A stretch of 7,922 nucleotides of DNA from Desulfobacteraceae bacterium (GTDB lineage: Bacteria > Desulfobacterota > Desulfobacteria > Desulfobacterales > Desulfosalsimonadaceae), in the NCBI GenBank assembly GCA_024636355.1, contig JAGXHH010000008.1, forward strand, positions 1 through 7,922. The letters run 5' to 3'. Under the pieces are notes generated by a model. The model ran no database searches. It was not told the DNA's origin and worked only from the letters and a program-made list of their open reading frames with translations. The translations under genes and the position numbers were made by a program. This document shows positions 1 through 5,913 of this stretch, piece by piece. Position 1 is the stretch's first letter, and every line of letters starts with the position of its first letter.

Positions 1-1
1 G

Positions 2-2434
2 CGCAAATTCGCCGCTTTCTGGGGGACCAATAACTGTGACCACCAGGCGCGCATCTGCCATTCCACCACCGTGGCCGGCGTGTCGAATACCTGGGGCTAC
101 GGCGCCATGACCAATGCGTACAACGATATGCACAACTGCAAAGCCATGCTTTTTATCGGCAGCAATGCGGCCGAGGCGCATCCGGTGGCCATGCAGCACG
201 TGCTGCGCGGCAAGGAGAACGGGGCGAAAATGATCGTGGTCGACCCGCGCTTTACCCGCACCGCCGCGCACGCGGACCTCTATGTGCGGCTGCGCCCCGG
301 CACGGACGTCGGATTTTTCTGGGGAGTGCTGTGGCACATCTTTGAAAACGGCTGGGAGGACAAGGAGTATATCGCTCAGCGCGTCTGGGGCATGGACGAG
401 ATCCGCAAGGAAGTGAAAAACTGGCCTCCCGACGTGGTCGAAGACGTGACCGAAGTGCCCCGCGAAAAAGTATATGAAGTAGCGAAAATCATGGCCGAAA
501 ACCGCCCCGGTACCATTGTCTGGTGCATGGGGCTCACCCAGTCGCACATCGGCAACAACAAGACCCGGGCCGCCTGCATCGTTCAACTCGCGCTCGGCAA
601 TATCGGGATGTCCGGAGGCGGGGCCAACATCTTCCGCGGCCATGACAATGTCCAGGGGGCAACCGACGTCGGCCCAAACAGCCATACCCTGCCCGGATAT
701 TACGGCCTGTCCGAAGGCGCCTGGCAGCACTGGGCCCGGGTCTGGGATGTCGATTACGAATGGCTCGAGTCCCGCTTCGAAAGGGAGCGCAAATACCCGT
801 TGGAAGACGGCGAACTGGCCTATCCCATGAACATCCCCGGCATTCCGGTGTCGCGCTGGATCGACGGGGTGCTCGAGGACCCGAAAACCCTGTCGCAGGC
901 GGACAATTTCCGCGCCGTGTTTTTCCAGGGGCATGCCGCAAACAGCCAGACCCGGGGCGTGGAGATGAAAAAGGCCCTTGAAAAACTTGAAATGGTCGTC
1001 ATCTCCGACCCCTACCCGACGCACATGGCCGTGGTGAGCGACCGAAAGGATGGCACTTATCTGCTGCCCACCTGTACGCAGTTCGAGACCTACGGTTCGG
1101 TGACCAACTCCTCCCGATGCGTCCAGTGGCGGGAAAAAGTCCTGGAGCCGCTGTTCGAATCGCGGCCCGATCACGTGATTCTCTATAACCTCGCGCAGAA
1201 ATTCGGGTTTGCCGACCAGATGTTCAAACACATCCAAGTGAACAATGACGAACCCCTGATCGAAGATGTCTTACGGGAGATCAACCGCGGCACCTGGTCG
1301 ATCGGGTATTCCGGCCAGAGCCCGGAACGCCTCAAGCAGCACGCCGAATACCGCGGCACTTTCGACACCACCACGCTGCGCGCAAAAGGCGGCCCTTGTG
1401 ACGGGGAATACTACGGGCTTCCCTGGCCGTGCTGGGGCACACCGGAGATGAAGCACCCCGGCACGCCGATCCTCTATGATCCGAGCAAACCGGTGGCAGA
1501 AGGCGGCCTGGTATTCCGGGCCCGGTTCGGCACCGAGCGAAATGGCGAAAACCTGCTGGCCGAAGGCGTCTGGAGCAAGGGATCGGAAATCGAGGACGGT
1601 TATCCCGAATTCACCTTCGCGATGCTGACCGAGCTCGGATGGGAAAAGGACCTGACCCGGGAAGAAATGCGGGTAATTCTCAAATTAGCCGACCTGACGG
1701 AGGAAGCGTCCAATTGGATGGGCTGGGAAGGCGAACCCCAGGCGCTTGGTTCCGATAGTCTAAACGGGGTAAACTGGAAAACGGACCTGTCCGGCGGCAT
1801 CCAGCGGGTAGCCATAAAGCACGGGTGCGCCCCCTTCGGAAATGCCAAGGCGCGCTGCGTGGCCTGGGATTTTCCGGACCCGGTGCCGATTCACCGGGAG
1901 CCCCTGTATACGCCACGCCACGACCTGGTTGAAAAATACCCCACCTACGAGGACCGGAAGGTCTTCTGGCGCGTGCCGACCCGCTACCGGTCGATCCAGT
2001 CGACGGATCATTCCAAAAAATACCCGCTGGTATTCATCAGCGGACGGCTGGTCGAATACGAAGGCGGCGGTGCCGAGACACGCTCCAACGCCTGGCTGGC
2101 CAAACTGCAGCAGGAGATGTTTGCCGAGATCAATCCCGTGGACGCCAACAATGCCGGTATAAAAGACGGCCGTTACATCTGGCTCGAAGGGCCGGAAGGC
2201 GGCCGCATCAAGGTGCGCGCCATGGTCACCGAACGCGTCGGCCCGGGCGTGGTCTGGACGCCGTACCACTTCGGCGGCTGGTTCCAGGGCAAGGACCTGA
2301 AGGACAAATATCCGCCCGGCACGGTCCCCTATGTGCGCGGGGAGGCCTGCAATACCGCCACGACCTACGGCTACGATTCGGTCACCCAGATGCAGGAAAC
2401 CAAGGGAACCTTGTGCCGCATAGAGCCGGCCTGA
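2..2434 (+). CDS. fdhA: Formate dehydrogenase, catalytic molybdopterin (alpha) subunit, 5'-truncated
   Basis: This subunit oxidises formate to CO2 at a molybdenum or tungsten bis-MGD centre and passes electrons to the iron-sulfur subunit encoded next. The reading frame is open from base 2, giving 810 residues. The family is usually about 950-1015 residues, so the Tat signal, the N-terminal [4Fe-4S] motif and the conserved lysine lie upstream. A GTG at 71 is internal and is not the start. The first residues contain QARICHSTTVAG: Cys19 (TGC, 56-58) sits where selenocysteine occurs in E. coli FdnG and FdhF, with the conserved His at 20, so this is a cysteine-type enzyme. Other family motifs are GSNAAEAHP, VVDPRFTRTAA and FRGHDNVQGATD, where Arg212 probably matches catalytic Arg333 of FdhF. 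The C-terminal molybdopterin-binding domain runs from about residue 674 to the end. The gene is followed after 13 bp by the beta subunit. Recognition of the family is very secure. Confidence 0.96.
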   Translation, partial: RKFAAFWGTNNCDHQARICHSTTVAGVSNTWGYGAMTNAYNDMHNCKAMLFIGSNAAEAHPVAMQHVLRGKENGAKMIVVDPRFTRTAAHADLYVRLRPGTDVGFFWGVLWHIFENGWEDKEYIAQRVWGMDEIRKEVKNWPPDVVEDVTEVPREKVYEVAKIMAENRPGTIVWCMGLTQSHIGNNKTRAACIVQLALGNIGMSGGGANIFRGHDNVQGATDVGPNSHTLPGYYGLSEGAWQHWARVWDVDYEWLESRFERERKYPLEDGELAYPMNIPGIPVSRWIDGVLEDPKTLSQADNFRAVFFQGHAANSQTRGVEMKKALEKLEMVVISDPYPTHMAVVSDRKDGTYLLPTCTQFETYGSVTNSSRCVQWREKVLEPLFESRPDHVILYNLAQKFGFADQMFKHIQVNNDEPLIEDVLREINRGTWSIGYSGQSPERLKQHAEYRGTFDTTTLRAKGGPCDGEYYGLPWPCWGTPEMKHPGTPILYDPSKPVAEGGLVFRARFGTERNGENLLAEGVWSKGSEIEDGYPEFTFAMLTELGWEKDLTREEMRVILKLADLTEEASNWMGWEGEPQALGSDSLNGVNWKTDLSGGIQRVAIKHGCAPFGNAKARCVAWDFPDPVPIHREPLYTPRHDLVEKYPTYEDRKVFWRVPTRYRSIQSTDHSKKYPLVFISGRLVEYEGGGAETRSNAWLAKLQQEMFAEINPVDANNAGIKDGRYIWLEGPEGGRIKVRAMVTERVGPGVVWTPYHFGGWFQGKDLKDKYPPGTVPYVRGEACNTATTYGYDSVTQMQETKGTLCRIEPA

Positions 2435-2447
2435 AAGGAGAATTCAA

Positions 2448-3044
2448 ATGGCGCGAATGAAATTTCTGTGCGACGTGGAACGCTGCATTGAATGCAATGC
2501 GTGCGTGACGGCCTGCAACAACGAGCACGATATCCCCTGGGATATGAACCGCCGGCACGTGGTGACCATAAATGACGGTCGGCCCGGGGAAAAATCGATT
2601 TCAACGGCTTGCATGCACTGCACGGACGCCCCGTGCGCGGCCGTCTGCCCGGTCGACTGCTTTTACACAACGACCGACGGCATTGTGCTCCATGACAAGG
2701 ACCTGTGCATCGGCTGCGGCTATTGCTTCTACGCCTGCCCGTTCGGCGCTCCGCAGTTTCCCGAAGGCGGGGCATTCAACATGCGCGGCAAGATGGACAA
2801 ATGCACCTTCTGCGCCGGCGGCCCGCTGCCGGACAACTCGAAAGAAGAATACCGAAAATACGGCCGCAACCGCATCGCCGAAGGCAAACTGCCGCTCTGC
2901 GCCGAAATGTGTTCCACCAAAGCCCTGCTGGCGGGCGACGGAAATGTCGTCTCTGAAATTTACCGCAAGCGCGTCATGAACCGAGGCGGCAGCATGGATT
3001 TCTGGCGATGGGAGGCAGCGTATCCGGGGGAGGAGCAGGGTTGA
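2448..3044 (+). CDS. fdhB: Formate dehydrogenase, four-cluster iron-sulfur (beta) subunit
   Basis: This 198-residue protein should carry electrons from the catalytic subunit towards the cytochrome b subunit. It has 16 cysteines in the four-cluster pattern of FdnH-type subunits: C13/16/19/23, C55/58/63/67, C87/90/93/97, and C119/C122 with C151/C155. The start is well supported: the AAGGAG Shine-Dalgarno at 2435-2440 directly follows the alpha stop codon, seven bases before the ATG, which indicates an operon with coupled translation. Unlike E. coli FdnH, there is no C-terminal transmembrane helix; the protein ends in a charged tail (GEEQG). This resembles the shorter beta subunits known from Wolinella and Desulfovibrio. 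With no signal of its own it is presumably exported with the Tat-targeted alpha subunit (family knowledge). A repeat-rich spacer begins six bases after the stop. Confidence 0.95.
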   Translation: MARMKFLCDVERCIECNACVTACNNEHDIPWDMNRRHVVTINDGRPGEKSISTACMHCTDAPCAAVCPVDCFYTTTDGIVLHDKDLCIGCGYCFYACPFGAPQFPEGGAFNMRGKMDKCTFCAGGPLPDNSKEEYRKYGRNRIAEGKLPLCAEMCSTKALLAGDGNVVSEIYRKRVMNRGGSMDFWRWEAAYPGEEQG

Positions 3045-3049
3045 AAATC

Positions 3050-3105
3050 GGTTCAAGGTTCAGGGTTCAAGGTTCAAGGTTTAAGGTTTAAGGGGCAGGG
3101 GTCAG
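3050..3105. repeat. Degenerate heptamer tandem array (GGTTCAA type)
   Basis: Eight consecutive 7-bp units lie just after the fdhB stop: GGTTCAA, GGTTCAG, GGTTCAA, GGTTCAA, GGTTTAA, GGTTTAA, GGGGCAG, GGGTCAG. Divergence rises toward the 3' end. The array is non-coding. Similar GGTTCAAGG-type runs are, from memory, common between genes in large Desulfobacterales genomes; this is recollection, not a search result. Function is unknown. Confidence 0.85.
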
Positions 3106-3148
3106 GAGGTTCGGGTTCTGACCGGATCTTTTAAATAAAATTTTGGAA

Positions 3149-3193
3149 AGTTCCTATCTGCAAAATCAACGGGAACCGGGGGTACGACAGCTT
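3149..3193. repeat. Dispersed repeat element, copy 1
   Basis: Bases 3149-3177 match copy 2 (3284-3312) at 25 of 29 positions, sharing the core TCTGCAAAA and GGGAACC. The tips form a short imperfect inverted repeat (AGTTCC against GGAACC, one mismatch). The similarity resumes further on as CGACAGCTT here and CGTCAGCTT in copy 2. No function is recognised. Confidence 0.7.
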
Positions 3194-3232
3194 CCAAGGA
3201 ACTTGATGTTTTCTCGGTTTTGGTTTTCGTGA

Positions 3233-3268
3233 CGTGAACGTACACGTACACGTGCTCGTGCACGTGCA
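3233..3268. repeat. Hexamer tandem array (CGTGCA/CGTACA type)
   Basis: Six 6-bp units: CGTGAA, CGTACA, CGTACA, CGTGCT, CGTGCA, CGTGCA. The array is largely self-complementary because CGTGCACG and CGTACACG units approximate palindromes, so either strand could fold. It lies between the two copies of the 29-bp element. It has no recognised regulatory role. Confidence 0.85.
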
Positions 3269-3282
3269 CGGCATTTGTTTTT

Positions 3283-3337
3283 AGGTTCCTTTCTGCAAAA
3301 CCACCGGGAACCCCGTCGAACCGAGGTCCGTCAGCTT
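3283..3337. repeat. Dispersed repeat element, copy 2
   Basis: This is the second copy of the element seen at 3149-3193. Here the flanking arms GGTTCC (3284-3289) and GGAACC (3307-3312) are a perfect 6-bp inverted repeat around a 17-base loop that contains TCTGCAAAA. It then carries about ten extra bases before CAGCTT compared with copy 1. The two copies start 135 bp apart and bracket the CGTGCA array. Confidence 0.7.
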
Positions 3338-3348
3338 TTAACGAAGCC

Positions 3349-3402
3349 ATTAAGATTAGGATTAGGATTAGGATTAAGATTAAGAGCATGAGCAAGAGCA
3401 TG
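3349..3402. repeat. Hexamer tandem array (ATTAGG, switching to AGCATG)
   Basis: Nine consecutive 6-bp units: ATTAAG, three ATTAGG, two ATTAAG, then AGCATG, AGCAAG, AGCATG. The motif changes part-way without losing the 6-bp phase. That looks like stepwise slippage and drift, or the joining of two arrays. It ends 33 bp before the first lipoprotein-like gene and could influence expression of that gene, though no promoter is clear. Confidence 0.85.
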
Positions 3403-3435
3403 AAACAGTAACTTGAGCGAACTGGAAAAATCGCC

Positions 3436-3633
3436 ATGCGTATGAAAAAAATAACGATTCTTGCGTTCCTTCTCCTTGTGTTTGCCGGCGGCTGTTACGA
3501 GTCGCCGCTGATCACCTGGTATGAGCCGCACGTCTATAAGGGTTCGGATGATCCGCTCCTGGACAAACTCGAGGCAGGGGAACTGCAGGAACAACTCCGG
3601 GAAAGATTCCGTTCGGTTCAGACGGATCGTTGA
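3436..3633 (+). CDS. Small putative lipoprotein A in the formate dehydrogenase locus
   Basis: No known family is recognised for this 65-residue protein. It starts with a basic, then hydrophobic segment (about residues 3-17) leading to FAGGC with Cys20, a loose match to a lipoprotein signal-peptidase II site; -3 is Ala rather than Leu. About 45 residues follow, beginning with aromatic residues and ending in a charged region. The C-terminus LRERFRSVQTDR closely matches the end of the next protein. ATG 3436 has only a weak upstream GGA. An in-frame ATG at 3442 is an alternative start that gives a cleaner MKK signal start. Position between the beta and gamma genes suggests a lipid-anchored accessory on the periplasmic side, possibly for assembling or stabilising the complex; that is inference. 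The matching C-terminus in the neighbour is the main reason to treat it as real. Confidence 0.72.
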   Translation: MRMKKITILAFLLLVFAGGCYESPLITWYEPHVYKGSDDPLLDKLEAGELQEQLRERFRSVQTDR

Positions 3634-3667
3634 AAGAAGCGGAAACGATAAAGGCAAAGGCAACCAT

Positions 3668-3844
3668 ATGAAACCTGTCCTTCTGGCCATAATCCTGTCC
3701 ATTTCGCTGCTGGCGGCGGCCTGTGAACCCGTCCAGGATCCCTGGACCCGCTCCGAAGACCAGCTCGAACAGGAACGGTCGCGAAGCCCCGAAGCGGATC
3801 AGAAACTCCGGCACCGCTTCATGAATGTGCAGACCGACCGGTGA
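3668..3844 (+). CDS. Small putative lipoprotein B, paralogue-like partner of A
   Basis: This 58-residue protein has no recognised family. Residues 4-18 are hydrophobic and lead to LLAAAC with Cys19, a plausible lipoprotein cleavage site with Glu at +2. The mature part is short and highly charged (SEDQLEQERSRS) and may be helical. It ends LRHRFMNVQTDR, matching the LRERFRSVQTDR of the upstream gene. The ATG at 3668 is chosen because AAAGG (3656-3660) lies seven bases before it and because the signal-like segment begins exactly there. The frame is open further upstream, but that part overlaps gene A and has no such features. It lies 34 bp after gene A and 118 bp before the gamma subunit, so co-transcription with the dehydrogenase genes is likely. 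Its role is unknown. Confidence 0.72.
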   Translation: MKPVLLAIILSISLLAAACEPVQDPWTRSEDQLEQERSRSPEADQKLRHRFMNVQTDR

Positions 3845-3909
3845 TCAGCAGGGGGAAGAAGCAGGGAGCCGGAAAGATTAACCGGGTTGGATATTAATGG
3901 AATGTATTT

Positions 3910-3935
3910 CTTTGTGCTCTTTGTATCTTTGTGGT
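3910..3935. repeat. Degenerate CTTTGTG repeat
   Basis: Three 8-9 bp units run in tandem: CTTTGTGCT, CTTTGTAT, CTTTGTGGT. It lies just upstream of the gamma subunit gene. Similar CTTTGTG-type runs occur between genes in many environmental bacteria (from memory). An in-frame ATG at 3897 would place this repeat inside the gamma reading frame, which argues against that ATG being the start. Confidence 0.6.
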
Positions 3936-3962
3936 TCAAAAATCTTACGGGAGTCTCCGCCC

Positions 3963-4931
3963 ATGAGAACTCATGTTAAACCAATAGGAAAATCAGTCAT
4001 CGTCTTGATCGCTTTTATCCTGATCGCGCTTCTTTCGGCATTTGCGGTCCGGGCGATCCAGGCGCCCGACGTAAATCCGCGCTCGGATTACTGGGGCAGC
4101 GTGCGCGAAGGTGTTCGGGGTTATACGGCAGTCGACTTTGAACCGCACGAGATCCTGATCCATAACGGCGGGGAGATCTGGCGTGAAGTGCGCAACGGGC
4201 TCATTGCAAATATCGGTCCCTTGATAATGGCCGGCGTACTCGGCGCAATTTTAATGTTTTTCCTTATTGTCGGCAAAGACAAGCTCCATGAGCCAAAAAC
4301 CGGCAGGCGACTCAACCGGTTTTCACTGGCCGAGCGCCTCCTGCACTGGACCACGGCCTTTTTCTTCATTGTTCTTGCCATTACCGGCCTCAGCAATCTC
4401 TTCGGCCGGGCCGTGCTGATACCGGTCTTCGGCCAGGGCCTGTTTGCCGCCTACATGCAGTGGGCACTGTGGGTTCACAATTTCAGCGGGCCGATATTTC
4501 TAATCCTTCTCCTGATCATGTTCGTGATCTGGGTCAGGGACAACATCCCGAAAAAAATAGATCTCGTCTGGTTCAAGAACCTGGGCGGCATGATCGGCAA
4601 AGGCCCCCGGCCGCATGCCGGAAAGATCAACGGGGGCGAAAAGGCCTGGTTCTGGGTAATGACCCTGTCGGGTATCGCCATGGGAGTGACCGGCATTCTT
4701 CTTGATTTCCCGCTGCTGGTGGATCAGGGGCGGACCATCCTGCAGACCGCGCACGCGATCCACGCAATCGTGGCCATATTTTTCATTGCCGCCTCCTTCG
4801 GCCACATCTACATCGGCACCATAGGGGCGGAAGGAACCTTCGAGGGAATGTGGCGCGGGACCGTTGATGAATCCTGGGCCAGGCAGCACCAGGATTTGTG
4901 GTACGAAGAAAAAACGGGCAAATCCGCATGA
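3963..4931 (+). CDS. fdhC: Formate dehydrogenase, cytochrome b (gamma) membrane subunit
   Basis: This 322-residue integral membrane protein should take electrons from the beta subunit and reduce quinone through two b haems. Hydrophobic segments lie near residues 10-30, 83-103, 130-148, 173-191, 230-248 and 265-285. Likely haem-ligand histidines are H128 (ERLLHW), H172 (WVHNFSG), H264/H267 (AHAIHAI) and H281 (GHIYIGTIG). The ending GTFEGMWRGTVDESWARQH is typical of FdnI/FdoI-type subunits. It is longer than E. coli FdnI because of an N-terminal helix plus a predicted periplasmic stretch (about residues 32-80), as in Wolinella-type FdhC. ATG 3963 is preferred: GGGAG (3949-3953) sits nine bases upstream. 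The upstream ATG 3897 would add 22 residues encoded by a low-complexity repeat. It is the last recognisable gene of the dehydrogenase locus. Confidence 0.93.
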   Translation: MRTHVKPIGKSVIVLIAFILIALLSAFAVRAIQAPDVNPRSDYWGSVREGVRGYTAVDFEPHEILIHNGGEIWREVRNGLIANIGPLIMAGVLGAILMFFLIVGKDKLHEPKTGRRLNRFSLAERLLHWTTAFFFIVLAITGLSNLFGRAVLIPVFGQGLFAAYMQWALWVHNFSGPIFLILLLIMFVIWVRDNIPKKIDLVWFKNLGGMIGKGPRPHAGKINGGEKAWFWVMTLSGIAMGVTGILLDFPLLVDQGRTILQTAHAIHAIVAIFFIAASFGHIYIGTIGAEGTFEGMWRGTVDESWARQHQDLWYEEKTGKSA

Positions 4932-5456
4932 AACATTTCAAGCGCCGCAAGATATGAAGCAAGCGCCACTACAAATTGGATATGAATTTCGTCAGACAAG
5001 GCCTGTTTTGGTTAAAACAGAACACAGCAGGTTACAGGCGTTTTACATCGTGTAGACAGGTGACGATCCCCCACTGTGATCCATGGTCGCAGACCTGATA
5101 ACGTCTTCCCAAAGCAGCCGGTCGACCCATTGGACGTACTCGCGTTCATGGCTGGCCAAATCCCACTAAAATCTTTCCTTCCCGTTCGCACGATGAGCTT
5201 TTCGTTGACTTACGCGAAAAATTGATGGTAAAGAACTGATTCCTGTCCTTCTAGTGAATCGAACGATGGGACGACGTAGCAGGAATCAGTTTCAAACAGA
5301 TTACGGCCGACCTTCAACGTTTTGCTGCAAACATGGGCATCGGCACAGTAAGTAATGTAAGACAGACTGAACATCGACCAGACGCATCGGCTGGACCTCT
5401 CCGTTCTATCTGTTTGCCGCTTTGCCCGAAATTCCGCTGATAAAGGGTTTTTTCAC
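4932..5456. other. 525-bp intergenic region without a convincing gene
   Basis: No frame on either strand gives a supported gene. It looks lower in GC than its neighbours (by eye). It holds a perfect 7-bp hairpin, CTGTTTT-GGTT-AAAACAG at 5003-5020, which has no following T-run and so is not a good terminator. It also holds TTTTCG/CGAAAA at 5199-5220 and the 12-bp inverted repeat listed separately. One + frame is open at 5102-5236 and again at 5258-5437, interrupted by three stops between 5237 and 5257. That could be chance or a decayed gene; the translations match nothing I recognise. The promoter for the decarboxylase operon is presumably here, but I cannot pick a convincing -35/-10 pair. Confidence 0.6.
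5234..5291. repeat. Perfect 12-bp inverted repeat with 34-base loop
   Basis: AACTGATTCCTG (5234-5245) and CAGGAATCAGTT (5280-5291) are exact reverse complements. There is no T-run after the second arm, so it is not a typical terminator. It could be an operator, a leader-RNA stem for the downstream operon, or the ends of a small relic element. The sequence alone does not decide. Confidence 0.75.
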
Positions 5457-5912
5457 ATGTATGGATTAAGCGCAATCGGGGCTGCAAATGGCTGGTCCAT
5501 GGCGATTCTGGGGATATCGATCGTCTTTGCCGGCCTCATCACGTTATCGATCCTCATCTCTCAATTGCATAAAGTTCTGGACTTTTGGGAAAATTGGGAA
5601 TGGATCAACGGAAAAAGCGATCGTAATACCGACCGGAATACGCCAGGTACGGCCGCAGAAAATTCAGACGTGCAATTATGTTCGCATCCCTATTTCTGCC
5701 CGACGGAAATCGATGAACTGACTGCAGTCTGGGAGCCTCTGGTTAACCGGCTCGACACCCCTTTTTACCTTGCAGACCTGTATGAACTGGCCCGAAAACA
5801 CAATTTTCCACATCCGCACCTGAGCATCAATCGGCTGAGGAGTGCAAATATCCTGGTGCCGATTGGAGATCGCCTGTTCGAGTGGAATACAGAAGCTAAC
5901 GAGGAAGAATAA
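5457..5912 (+). CDS. Sodium-pump decarboxylase gamma-like subunit with C-terminal extension
   Basis: This 151-residue protein probably anchors and assembles a Na+-translocating decarboxylase (OadG family). It has one membrane helix at about residues 13-36 (WSMAILGISIVFAGLITLSI), preceded by a short N-terminus and followed by the amphipathic HKVLDFWENWEWI, the usual layout of OadG proteins. A polar linker follows (about 52-72). A soluble domain then spans about residues 73-145, with PTEIDELTAVWEPLVNRLD and a helix-turn-helix-looking stretch through NRLRSANILVPIGDRLFEW. Typical OadG proteins are near 80-90 residues and lack this domain. No biotin attachment MKM motif is present. AAAGGG at 5442-5447 lies nine bases before the ATG. 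The stop is one base before the beta subunit ATG, and the shared operon strongly supports the assignment. Confidence 0.8.
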   Translation: MYGLSAIGAANGWSMAILGISIVFAGLITLSILISQLHKVLDFWENWEWINGKSDRNTDRNTPGTAAENSDVQLCSHPYFCPTEIDELTAVWEPLVNRLDTPFYLADLYELARKHNFPHPHLSINRLRSANILVPIGDRLFEWNTEANEEE

Positions 5913-5913
5913 T

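Noticed and set aside
1760..2269. 169-codon minus-strand ORF inside the formate dehydrogenase alpha gene
   Set aside because: Antisense of a strongly conserved molybdopterin-enzyme coding region; shadow frame from high-GC codon use.
3050..3402. CRISPR array
   Set aside because: The repeats are 6-7 bp in direct tandem with no unique spacers of regular length, and no cas gene is nearby.
3102..3437. 111-codon minus-strand ORF across the repeat spacer (runs of LILILI and VHVHEHVYVYV)
   Set aside because: It is built from the hexamer arrays, whose 6-bp period keeps a frame open automatically. Composition is low-complexity and there is no plausible ribosome site or family.
3521..3667. N-terminal extension of lipoprotein B back to 3521
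   Set aside because: It overlaps lipoprotein A, lacks signal features, and a ribosome site plus signal peptide begin at 3668.
5003..5020. Hairpin CTGTTTT-GGTT-AAAACAG as terminator of the formate dehydrogenase operon
   Set aside because: The stem is short and AT-rich and no T-run follows on the + strand.
4864..5055. 63-codon + strand ORF running from the end of the gamma gene into the gap
   Set aside because: It starts inside the cytochrome b gene in another frame, has no ribosome site and shows no recognisable motif.
5021..5110. Possible cobalamin-type riboswitch upstream of the decarboxylase operon
   Set aside because: Fragments such as CCACTGTGA and CAGACCTG resemble parts of the class, but the order, spacing and the remaining conserved boxes do not fit. 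A covariance-model search (Infernal/Rfam) would decide.
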